Source of the DNA: Akanthomyces muscarius
Taxonomy: Eukaryota > Ascomycota > Sordariomycetes > Hypocreales > Cordycipitaceae
Assembly (NCBI RefSeq): GCF_028009165.1
Contig: NW_026611618.1
Location: 1,922,001 to 1,986,000, forward strand
DNA: 64,000 bases
Reading direction: 5' to 3'
Position 1 is the first letter of the stretch. Each line of letters starts with the position of its first letter. Positions 25,980 to 36,034 of the stretch are shown one piece after another. The notes beneath the pieces are model-generated. The model saw nothing but the letters and a program-made list of their open reading frames with translations, was not told the origin of the DNA and did no database searches. A program made the translations under genes and the position numbers.

Positions 25980-27914
25980 GTTGTTTTGGTTTCTTGCCGT
26001 GTGTATGTATGTGTCTTTTTTGTGGTTTTATGAAGAATGTCAGGACCGGTCGTGGCGGAGTGGTAGTCTCTGGCTGTTTGTCGAGATGCGACGTGTAGAG
26101 TTTCCTTGTCCGATGGCCATGAGAACAAGAAGGGTGGAAAAGTGGCTGGATCTTTTGTCTTGTTGTTGATGTGTTTTCCAGAGTTGAATCTTTTTTTTTT
26201 TCTCCTTGCAGTCGTTGTCGCTGTGGATATATATATATATGTGTGTGTGTATGTGTGTCGCCTGTGGACTTTTGGATCGAGACCTGCCTCTTTCGTGTGC
26301 TAGGACCACGTTTTCGATTAATGGAGCGGTGACGAGGCGAATCGTTCGATGATAGAGTTCCTCGGGAAGAAAAACGTTTTCCGCAGTTTCTTGCTTCTTG
26401 TTCAAAGAAGGGCTGCAACTATGTATACGGTGGCGGAGTCGTCTGCAGGGGACTGGAAGTGGGTGGGAGTGGTCGAAAATTGTCTTGGCTGGGCGTGCGT
26501 CGGTTGCGGTGCCGAAGCAAAGCGGGTCATCCGATTCCTTCCGATGTGTGCGTTTGCGACAACAAACGACAGGTCGCTGGGGATGGAAGAAGAGACTCGG
26601 ATACAGCAGACGAGTAGACAAGCTGGTCCTGAATAAGTCAAAAGGAAGGAAAAGAACAAAAAGTCCCGACCGCTTTTTGTCAAGGGTTGAAAAGGAAAAG
26701 AAAAGAGAGACGCCTTGCTTCGTGACCTTGAGGCTCGGATGTCCACTGGGCCGTCCAAAAACTCTGCTGATGTGCACGCTAGGAGCTCCCCGCAGATTCC
26801 AAATCCCACGGCGTGTTTTGCTGCCGGGACTGGGCTGCTAGGCTGCTAGGTAGTTAGTGTTTCTATAGTTCCAGCCCACTACACCTGGATGGGCCGCTAA
26901 AAACGGCTGCCCAAAGCCTGGCCTGCGATCCAAGCTGGCCGCTCTTGTCGATTAGGTCTCTCGCCTTGCCCTGTCCGTCTTGACGAGCAATTTACTAAAA
27001 AAGGGTTAGTCGTTGACTTGAGAACCAGACCTCCATAATCCATTGTACTTATGATTCTCTCAAACAAAAGTCTCGAACTCCACAACTGCTTTGGGCACCC
27101 CTCTGCTCGTTTTCGTCACGATGGGCCTCAAGAGTCTAGGGTACGCGATGACCTGGCACACCAAGGCTGTTCCTCTCTCCGACAGCCGAATGGCTAGCCT
27201 CACGGCTTAGATGTGAAACAATAAAAAACGCATGCAAATACCCCTGTACCAAAATCAAACACGAGAATAAACATCTTCACAGCCACCACTATCGACGGAC
27301 TTGCCTCTCCGTCGACGACGTGGACCTTGTCGGCTGGGGCTCTATCCGGCACGATGCTGCCGATAACATGCTCGTGGCGTGGAGCTGCGGTGGGACTCAC
27401 CAGGATGACCAAAAGTTATCTTCCACAAATTCCCAATTGCCGTTGTTTCTTCTCAGACCATCGACATTTTATTACGCGGTCCGGTCCGGTTTAGGAGGTG
27501 GTCCGCGGTTTCGCCTACAAGGGCCGGGCGGGCGACGTGGTGGTGGTTCGAATAGCTCCGTGTTCGCGGGTTTGTCGATTTCATATCTACTTCCTCTCAC
27601 AGGAAAAAAAAAAAAAACTCCCTTCCTAACGTATAACTCTTTATATCCCTCAAAGTCACTGTTGAACGACTTTTTATTTTGTTTCGTTCTCCATCAATCT
27701 TTGTCACTTTCTTGCACCAGTTGCAACGCACAATTTCTCCTCGTTCGTCACAGTCATGACACGCACAGAAAAACACAGAGCACATGCACATGCACTTGGT
27801 CACGTCAGTTGATAACGACACACCAAAGTCACCTGCAAGACAAAAGCGTCATCGCCGGCGCCATATCCCCCTCCCCCTCTTTGCATGTAAATTTCCTGGG
27901 CATCCTTTTTTTCT
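25980..27914. other. intergenic upstream of Nramp gene
   Basis: Contains the promoter and leader of the Nramp gene and the 3' flank of OPI3. Holds a TA/GT microsatellite (26226-26258) and an A14 run near 27604. No gene is recognised; a single box-B-like string near 27544 is not part of a foldable tRNA. Confidence 0.55.
26226..26258. repeat. (TA)n(GT)n microsatellite
   Basis: About seven TA units run into about five GT units and a further GT stretch, about 250 bp upstream of the Nramp start codon and likely within its leader or promoter. Confidence 0.85.
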
Positions 27915-28810
27915 TTAGTTGCTCTTCTTGCCCGCCTTGGCCGCGGCGCGGTCGCGGTCGCGCTTGGCGTAGATGCCCGCCGTGAAGGGATCCTCGAACC
28001 ACAGGGCGACGGTGTAGACGAGGTACACCTCAGCCGTGAGCAGCAGGCCCGCCGGCTTGGCGAAGAGCAGCGCCGTGCCCAGGAAGCTCATGGTCGAGCC
28101 CCAGTACATGGGCGCGCCCGTCACGTTGAACGGGAAGCCCGTCACCATCTCCTCCTTGAGGAAGCCAAAGTAGTCGCCCAGGAACGTGCCCTGGATGCCC
28201 AGCTGCCACGTCGACGACAGCACCAGCGTGTTGCCGGCCGCGAGCAGCGTGTACGCGGCCGCCTGCGCGTAGACGTTCTGCAGCAGCGGGTGCGACGGCT
28301 GCTCGAAGAGGGCCGTCTTGTACAGCCAGTCGCGCAGGATGCCGATGGAGAAGATGGTGGCCGCCAGCGCGTAGTTGGCCACGGTGCGGTCGCCGCCAAA
28401 CAGCTTGGTGAGGACCTTGTTGCGGTATTCTGCGAAGGGAGTTGCGCGTCAGCCAAAAAAAATCACACTAATTTTAAGAGGCTCACAGAGTCCATTGCGG
28501 GAGAAAACGGGGCCGGGAGGGAGCGATCGAACCTTGACGAGCGACGATGCTGTTTTGCGCGCACGTTAGCTTGGGCATCATGACGACGGGACGGGGGGGG
28601 GGGGGGAGCGGGAGCGGGTTCGATCGGCTTACTTCCAGAAGAGAGGGTTAAAGGCAATAGAGGCCGCCGAGACTGTCGAAGCTGATTAATTTCCCGTTCG
28701 ATTGATGCCCATGCGTCTTGCCAGGTTTTCGTCTTTCTTGTTTGCTCACCTAGCAGGCTCTGCTTGTCGAAATCGACATAGCTGGCCAGGTTACCGAGAA
28801 GTGACGCCAT
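27915..28810 (-). CDS. OPI3: Phosphatidyl-N-methylethanolamine N-methyltransferase
   Basis: Four exons (28810-28750, 28672-28633, 28549-28533, 28429-27915) join to 210 residues, close to the 206 of yeast Opi3. The enzyme carries out the last methylations of phosphatidylethanolamine to phosphatidylcholine in the ER membrane with S-adenosylmethionine. Family marks are FNPLFWNIVARQEYRN across the exon 2-3-4 joins, the glycine-rich GTFLGDYFGF, MYWGSTMSFLG and the C-terminal LWFEDPFTAGIYAKRD. Exon 3 is only 17 nt and encodes IVAR plus split codons; it is supported because the family sequence is restored only when it is included. Its intron (28430-28532) uses a weak donor GTTCGA. Intron 2 contains a 14-C run in the sense strand. 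Several hydrophobic membrane segments are visible. Confidence 0.92.
28593..28606. repeat. G14 homopolymer in OPI3 intron 2
   Basis: Run of 14 G on the plus strand, C on the sense strand, within the intron 28550-28632. Confidence 0.85.
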
Positions 28811-29659
28811 TGTTGACTTTGGGGGCTGCCCAAACGGAGGGCACTGTAGAGTCGAAGCTGTATGAAATGAGGTAAAGCAAGGCACCGCCGAGGAAGTTAC
28901 GGCAGTAATGAAAGAAACGACAGGAAATAAAACTTGGGGAAATTCGGAAAAACGGTCACGGTGATGAAAAGAGGGAGAGCTGTCTTGACGCTGTCCTCCT
29001 CGTCAAGATTCCCCACACGCCTGCGCTGCCCGTTCAAACAAACCAGGTTACCTCTCCTCTCTCTCCCCAAAGAAAAAAGCCGCCCCAGATTAAACCGCTG
29101 CCGGTGGGCGGACGGGCGGGGAGAGGCAAAGCTCTAGCTCTATTTTTTTTTTGCCGCAAGCTAGCTCTGCTACTATCTCGCTTGGGGTCGGCACTATGCC
29201 ACCTAGGTATACAGTTATTGGACGAAATCGGGGATTTGCCCATGCTCCCCCCTCACTCTTTTTTTATTTTTGTTGTTGTGACGACACTCTTTGTTGGGGC
29301 GTGAAATTAATCTTCACATGTCAATTTCTGTCCATTTCCATTTGGGATCATGGGTTCTGATATATTATTCCGCGCAGTTTGTCCTCGTCTGGCCAAGTAG
29401 CCACCTGTTCTCGTTGCTGTCGCGTGCCAAGTTGTCCCAAATTACCAGTTCTTCACACAACACCTCTCCAGGAAAAGCAAAATAAAAATAAAATAAAATA
29501 TGATGAAACCTCGTCAATAGAAAAGACCCATATGCCGTTGATACGTAAAATGCGGATATATGTATATATCTGTCGCGTGCTTGCGCCCTTTATCAAAACT
29601 CCAACGCGCCAGCGAGCCAGAGTGGAATAAACCCAGCCACCACCCTTTTGCTCGAGCCT
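28811..29659. other. intergenic between OPI3 and RXT2
   Basis: OPI3 promoter and RXT2 3' flank. T/A-rich patches near 29140 and 29470-29500 may hold polyadenylation signals. No gene is seen. Confidence 0.6.
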
Positions 29660-31191
29660 CTACCTCCGGGCCCTCGTCTTCTTGGCCTGCGTCGTGGTAT
29701 CTTCCTCCTCCTCGTCCTGGCCCTTCTTGAGATCCTCGTCCAGGCCCCATTCCTCCCTGTCGTACCAGTCCTCGCCGTCCGACATGTCGCGGTTGGGGCC
29801 GCAGTGCGCCTCCGCCTTGGACCAGTGCAGCACGTCCCCGCGCAGCCGCTGCGCCTTGAGCAGGCCCCGGTGCAGCTTGTAAGTGCCCCGGCACACCTCC
29901 TCCTGCTTCTGCACGTACAGCGCCAGCAGCCGCCGGATGTCGTCTGCCTCGCTCGCCGGCAGCCCCAGGTCGCGGTCTGGCCGTGCCATCGCGGGCGGTA
30001 GGAAAATGGGGTGTATCAGGGCTTCGTCTCCATCATCGCCCTCCCCTTCTTCCCTGCTCGCCTGGGCTGACTCTTCCTCGATGTCTGCCGGCTTTTCTGT
30101 CTTGTCGTTGTGCTTATCGACTGTAGCATTCTCGCCATTCCTTTCGACTTCTTTTGTTTTATCTGTGTCTCTGGCTGCGACAATGCCGTTGCTCGCTTCA
30201 GCCCCTCCCATGGACACGTCGCCGCCGTGATTCGAGTCGTCGCCGTTCTCTCTCGTGCCATTTTGCATCTCCTGCTCCATGGTGGCGTCGCCGTTAACCG
30301 TCGCCGTCCCTGAATTTGCTGACAATGCTTCCAGCCGACGAGCTATCTGATCTTGTGTGTACAACTCCGTGTCATCATCGCCAACCATGAGCTCGCACGG
30401 TATCCATGTGTTGTCGCCATACAGCGACGTCCACAGCTGCCGCACCTCCCATAATGATTGGTTTTCGTTGCGCATCAGCTTGCAGCTGTGTTCGACCAGC
30501 TCGGTCAGCGTTTTAGAGATGAATGGCTTCGAGAGGGCTGGGTGGGACGCGAGGTCGGTCGCTGCGGTCAACGGGGCGAGGGTGTCTACTGCGGTCAGCA
30601 TTGCCACAAGGGCAACAAAGGTCCATCTTGGGTGAAAACTCACGTTCTAGGCGGATATTGGCATATGGGTTGAGCTCGGCGGCTGACTGGGCGGCATTCT
30701 CCACGCGGTCGGCTTCGTCTTCGCTGAAAACCTCGTAGCCGTCGTCATCCACCAGCGGTGCATTGCGATAGATAATGGATCGACGGACGCCTGCGTAATC
30801 AATTTCCTGTAACCAGCACGAAGCCGCTTGGTTAGCCCTCTGTTCGTGCGCTGCTCGACCAGCTGCTTCCCGGGTTTGGCGGGCCTACCTCTTTGTAGGC
30901 GCTGGGCCCCGTGGGCGGCACCAGCTGACCCTTGTGCGCAAAGCGGCCCTTCTTCTTAAGCTTGTGCCCGCGGTTGCTATAATGTTCTATTTCGGAGTCG
31001 GAATCGGATTCTGTCGTGCGCGACCGAGGGAAAAACCCCCCTAGCGGTTAGCGACCATGTTTTTCTTGCGTGCGAGTCGCGCCGGCGACCAGACGGCCGC
31101 GAGGGCAGGTTTCCTTACCATATGCTCTTCTTTTGAACGCCTTTTTCATGCCGGCTATCGTCTCGGCAAACAGAATCTGTTGCGTCGCCAT
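29660..31191 (-). CDS. RXT2: Rxt2-like subunit of the Rpd3L histone deacetylase complex
   Basis: Four exons (31191-31119, 31010-30889, 30806-30644, 30585-29660) join to 427 residues. The RXT2 N-terminal domain spans about residues 1-180: MATQQILFAETIAGMKKAFK, GQLVPPTGPSAYKE, an IDYAGVRRSIIYRN stretch, the acidic segment after PLVDDDGYEV, then LNPYANIRLEH and HPALSKPFISKTLTEL. In yeast Rxt2 is a subunit of the large Rpd3 deacetylase complex; a nuclear chromatin role is inferred. The middle is a low-complexity region rich in G, N, D, T and E (about 230-310). The C-terminal block keeps LPASEADDIRRLLALYVQKQ, CRGTYKLHRGLLKAQRL and a DWYDREEWGLDEDLKKG tail. Intron 3 (58 nt) is fixed by the LEHTLAPLT join. 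An extra exon in the low-complexity part is unlikely because the frame stays open. Confidence 0.9.
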
Positions 31192-31693
31192 CGTGGACAA
31201 GGGAGCTGGGTGGTGCGCCCAAACCAAAGAAATGGTAGTGGTGCTCGTCAAACCCGTCGACTTGGGTTTTCCGTAGTGGCTGAAGGAGGGGCTCCCAGAC
31301 TCGAGAGAATGGCGGCCCAATGTATAAATAACTGGCCCAATGCGGACCGTAGTCTATCCTGTCGGCGATCGTGCTATTGGATGCTCGGCTCGGTGTCGTG
31401 GAGGGTGGTGGTGTAGCTTGAGAAGGGAAGAGGTGGTGGTGACCGTGGAGAGGCAGAAGTGCTGCTAGTTGGCAATGCAACCACCACGGCCCAAGATTTG
31501 GCGGGCAAGGGCCGCCCGCGGACAGCCCGTACCTTTGCTTGGGCTTACTGGCAAGGTAGGCTTGGGTAGCCCGAGGCGGCGGCCCCAGCTTGCCAGCCAA
31601 TGCCAGCACCCAGGCCCAGGGCCAGGCCCACACACCGCACTCTCTCAGCCAATCACGCGTCCACAACGCGGTCCTTTCTTTCGCCGACGCCGC
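31192..31693. other. RXT2 promoter region
   Basis: Upstream flank of RXT2 with GC-rich, GGCAAG-repeated patches. No gene is seen. Confidence 0.55.
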
Positions 31694-31818
31694 TGCAGCC
31701 CGTGCCGGAGTTTACCCCAGTTGTTACATCATAGTCGCGCGGCTTGAATTCACGATTCAGACGTGAGATGCTTCAAAAACATACTTTCCTGCAGATTTCG
31801 TGGTAGCCATGCTCATCT
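31694..31818 (+). repeat. direct repeat copy A flanking the S9 relic
   Basis: About 125 bp matching copy B at 32630-32754 in the same orientation, about 936 bp apart. The best block starts at 31746 and shares CAG.CGTGAGATGC and AGATTTC with copy B. Identity is roughly 70 percent by eye, with indels. It may be the leftover 3' flank of a deleted tandem copy of the peptidase gene, or a terminal repeat. Confidence 0.55.
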
Positions 31819-31974
31819 ACTTGGATCCGAGCTGCTAACATTATTTGACCTCAATAAAGCTCACTCACCGCAGTGAAAATCAACAAGTCTGTCGTGACAG
31901 GGTCACGATACGTAGCGCCTGGCTGATTGCCTAATTCTTGTTGATTGACTGCCCGTCAAAAAGTGAAGAAGAAA

Positions 31975-32217
31975 CTATCTAGATCCTGCTAGCCAGCCAC
32001 CGCATGCTATTATTGAGATGATGTACGCGGGGCCATTCCAATATGACACGCCAAAAAAAGTTTAAAAACCATGGCGGCATCCGGGACGTCGCAAACTCGG
32101 GCTTCGTCGTCGTTGCAATAGACGGCATGGGCACCAACTGGCGCTCCAAGGCCTTTCTCGACATATTCTACAAGAACCTCGAAGACGGCGGCTTCCCCGA
32201 CCGGATCCGAAGGATAC

Positions 32218-32258
<41 letters not shown>

Positions 32259-32690
32259 CACCACGGCGACTTTTACTGCGCTGCGTGCGCCGTGGCCGGC
32301 ACGCACGACAACCGCGCGGCCAACGCAAAGTGGGCCGAGATGTACATGGGGTGGCCGGTCGACGCGAGCTACGCGGAGAACTCGAATGTGGTGCACGCGG
32401 CGAAGCTGAGTGACGGCGCCGCGCTGATGCTCGTGACGGGGAGCGCTGGACGAGGTTGTGGACCCGGCGGCGACGATGCAGCTCGCGCACGCGCTGATCC
32501 AGGCGGACAGGGACTTTGACCCGGTGGTCCTGTCGGACGCGGGACATGACTATGCGGATGGGTGGCTGGAGAGGAAAAAGGAAAGGTTCTTCAAGAGGCG
32601 CTTGGGAGTGCGAATAACAAAAGTTGGTATGCAGATGCCGAGAGCTGACCCAACTTGTCACACGGTCGTCAAGCGGGCTCTGAATCCATG
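31975..32690 (+). pseudogene. S9 prolyl-oligopeptidase C-terminal relic
   Basis: The reading shows the C-terminal catalytic half of an S9 (DPP-like) serine peptidase in pieces. IIEMMYAGP at about 31990-32040 matches the usual VIE.IYAGP; after an A7 run near 32050 the frame shifts; then FVVVAIDGMGTNWRSKAF and YKNLEDGGFPDRI follow. The segment that should carry the nucleophile GxSxGG is missing, replaced by eleven GCC codons (32220-32252). Then HHGDFY, THDNR, MGWPVD, SNVVHAAKL and LMLVTG resume. A 2-nt insertion near 32445 shifts frame before DPAATMQLAHAL; DAGHDYADGW retains the catalytic His. The N-terminal propeller is absent. No start codon or catalytic serine remains, so it cannot make an active enzyme. 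Confidence 0.85.
32220..32252 (+). repeat. (GCC)11 trinucleotide array
   Basis: Eleven uninterrupted GCC units, coding alanine in the relic frame, sit where the peptidase family carries its catalytic serine loop. Confidence 0.95.
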
Positions 32691-32754
32691 ACTCAGTCGT
32701 GAGATGCCTTGATGCGTACTTTTTTCTGTAGATTTCATATGGTACATTGCTGAG
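32630..32754 (+). repeat. direct repeat copy B flanking the S9 relic
   Basis: Partner of copy A at 31694-31818. It covers the last codons of the relic and its immediate 3' flank, so copy A also looks like peptidase 3' end sequence. Confidence 0.55.
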
Positions 32755-32919
32755 GAAATAATCATAGCCAAAATTGAGCCGCGATAAAAATAGAATTGGT
32801 ATAAACATCATCAAATCCTATCCAACAAACGCAAAAGACGCAGAATCCTCCCACTTCATAAATTCGACCGGGGCCTTAGTTTTGGAAGCTATGAGAATGT
32901 TAAATTTGCTGGTGTTCTA

Positions 32920-35900
32920 CTAGGCTGATAGCACGCACATGTCTGGAGAGTTTGTTATCTCCTCAAAGCTCTGCAGAGAGTCAAAGCCCATGCCAATCAA
33001 CGGTTCGCAAGTGTCGTCAATAACCTGCCAAAAGAAGAACAAAGAAGCAATTAGTAAGGTCCGCCACCGTATACACATTCAAAACAAAACACGAAGCAAA
33101 CTCACCCAGCTAAGCACTGCCTTGCTTGCCTTGTGGCTCTTGCATTGGCGCACGCCCATCAGCGCGAGTCCCTGCAGCACCAGTGTGGACAGCGGGCCCG
33201 AAGGCACGGTGGGCGCCACGATGCCGGCAATGTTCTCCGATCGCGAGCGCAGGGCCGGGATGTAGGTGGCAAGGGGGCTGTTTTGTCTGCATATGATAAT
33301 CGTGCCCATGATTGCGCCCGCGGGATCCTTGGCGCGGACGATGCCGCAGCTCTTCGTCTCCGCCAGCGCGTAGCGGTACAGCTCCACCACCTCGGGGCCG
33401 CTCTCCGTGCGTACGTGGTGCAGCACCGTGTCGGCATTGTCCAGCCCGTGAATCAGATCGAAGCTAATGTTGGCTCGCTGTATTGTGGGCAGCAGTCCCT
33501 CGGGCGCCGTCCAGTTGCCGAGATCGGCAATGACCATGTTGGTGAGTCGCCGGGGGAATTGCGTATCCCAGCCACTGTTGCTGAACCAAGTCTTCACCGT
33601 GGCTGCCTCGGCGCCGAGAGCCAGACCCGGAAAGACACCGGGGAAACAGGCGCCAAGCTGGACCCTTTTTAGTCCTCTCTGTTGCGATAGCGTCTTGAGA
33701 GCGCGCTTGTGCAGTGATCGGCCAATGGATACGTTTCTCTTGGTTGGGTCGACAATGAGCGCCCCAAGGATGCCAACACCTCCCGTCACATATGTTGCCA
33801 CGAAGCCGTACAATGCCTGTGTGCTACTGTTTCGTACCACGTAATGGGCTTCTTTGATGTTGGTGTTGAACAGTTCAAACGCCGAGGCGTTCGTGTTGGA
33901 AAGGAAGTCCAAGTCAGAACCCCCTGAGCGGTGGATGGCGTTGAGCAGGTCGTCAAGGCCGGTGGCGTCGCGCTCGCGGTCATACTCCTCCACTAGCCAG
34001 AGCTGTCTTGATTTAAGAACCTTTTTGCTCTTTCGAAGCGTGCCTGGCAAGCTTCCGACTGGCTTGACTTCACCAATCAGGACGCGGACCAGGGACGCCA
34101 TTGCGTTCTCTGTAAAGTCGAAAGTGCAGACGTAGGTACCAATGGTCTTGTCCATGGCAAAATCGTAGGGCGAGCTGACAGCAACAACGATGAGGTGCTT
34201 CTTTTGCCCTCGACTTCGGAGCATAGAGCACATCATCTCAACGTGCTTTGTGAAACCCGCCTGGTACAAGTTTCTGTTTGCGTCGGCGGTAAATATAATG
34301 ATGCAGGACGCGCGGTTAATGAGGTTTTCATGCACCGGCCTGACGCCGTTCGCAGTATAGCTGGTATGTAACAGCTTCTCATTCCGATAACGCGCTAAGG
34401 TTTTGCCAAATTCGCGAAATACACCCTCACCGCTCATGTGCGCAGTTCGATCCATGCGACGGTGCACCCATCGTTCGTGAGTACCCGTGGCAAGTGACTG
34501 ATCTTGCTTCGAGTCCAAGAAGCTCTTGGTCAACGAAGACGCCGGCAGTGGCTTGACAAGGGGGGTCAAGAGCAGCAGTTCCTCGCCAGGATGCATCGAT
34601 TGTGAGAGGGGTAGCAGCTGCTCCTTGTCTCGGATGACTGTGATTGATTCGTCAAAGGCGCGCCGAGACAAGGCGAGATGTGAAGGATGGAGCTGAGAAA
34701 GCAAAGAGATTCCAGGTGGATTGAGAGCCTTGGACCAAGACGTGCAGTTGGATTTGAGAAGTAGAACACGCCGTAGGGAGGTGAAGATTCTCTCCTTGGT
34801 GATGATGCCATTCTCCAAACCCAGTTTCAGCCCTTTTATGGCCTCCAGCTGAATGTCGTAGGCTCGACAGAGAAGCACCAGATCGCAGCCGGCCTCGACG
34901 GCCATGACCACGCCATTCTGCACACCTAGGTCGTGGCTCAGAGCCTCCATTTCAAGACACTCGGAGATGGCGACGCCCCTGAAGCCCATTTCGTTGCGAA
35001 GCATGTCGTCGACAACCTGGTCTGACAGGCATGCATGGCTGACATTCATGGACGGGTTCGACAGACCACAGCCACCGACAAACATGGCGTCCAGTTTCCC
35101 CGAGGCGACTGCATTGCGGAAGGGAACCAGGGCGCTCAGGCTGAGCTCTTCGAGGGTCTGGGTAATGATGGGGACGTCCAGGCTCGATCCGAGAAAATCA
35201 AGATTGCCGTAAGAAGGGAAATGCTTGCCGCAAGTCGCAAGACCAGCATCGCGAATACCAGCCATGGCAGCCAGACCATACTGCGAGACTTCTTGCGGGT
35301 CGTCACTGGTTGCGCGCACACCGAGCGGCTGATAGCGGGCATTGTTCAGAACGTCAAGAACCGGCCCTAGCATCAGATTGACACCGCACGCTGAAATTTC
35401 CGTAGCCGTGGCCTTGGTGACTTCATACGCGAGCTCTGGGCTGCCCGCAGCCGCGATGCCCATGGCGCTAGGAAATTGACAAACAAAATCCTCGTCGAAC
35501 AAGCTGTTGACACCGCCGTTTTCTTGGTCGACAGCGATGAGAAGCGGCTGCGGGTGACCGGCGTTTTGCGCAATGGTCTGCAGCTCTTGAACAAGCCTGG
35601 CAGTTTGTTGAGCAGCTGTGCCGATGTTAGCATAACGCTGTGGGATTCAAAAGAATGAAAGACGGACATTTGAGGTTCTTTGCTGTGAGAATAATGGAGC
35701 CTAGATGATGGTCCTCGATGAGTGTTCTGATCTGCGGCGTGACTTCTGTTCCATCCCATCCCATGATCAGCGTCTGACCAATTGCCCTATGAGAGTTGAG
35801 TTAGTTTTTGATGTGAATGGCGCAACCGAATTGTGGTTGCCACAGACGCAACTGCAGATGAGGGCCACTCCGAATCAAAATGAGACGAGACCGCGAATGA

Positions 35901-36034
35901 AGCACAGTATGCTGAGCTGTTGAGACACCCTCACTGTGACAGTCTGGAGTCGGGTACACGTACCAGTCGAGGTTCTGGTATATCGGGTCAAAGTCGGCGC
36001 TGTCGGCGCCATTGTTGGCACTGTTAGATGCCAT
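32920..36034 (-). CDS. nag3: GH3 N-acetylglucosaminidase fused to a GNAT domain (NAG3-like)
   Basis: Four exons (36034-35964, 35786-35668, 35615-33106, 33024-32920) join to 934 residues. An N-terminal GH3 NagZ-like domain (about 20-365) has LDWAIGQTLIMGWDG, LLIAVDQENGGVNSLF, KHFPSYG (near 194) and ISECLEMEAL (near 282), followed by a GH3 C-terminal domain. A GNAT acetyltransferase region fills about 600-930, with the acetyl-CoA loop-like RNVSIGRSL near 690. There is no signal peptide, so it should act inside the cell. Trichoderma NAG3 has been placed in the GlcNAc cluster. Unusual: the NagZ nucleophile Asp position reads Glu in SECL, and the usual Asp-His dyad after KHFPGHG is not visible. 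Divergent to dac1 across 1.7 kb, which suggests a shared promoter. Confidence 0.9.

Noticed and set aside
27535..27560. tRNA-like box B string GGTTCGAA
   Set aside because: No matching box A, acceptor stem or cloverleaf could be drawn around it.
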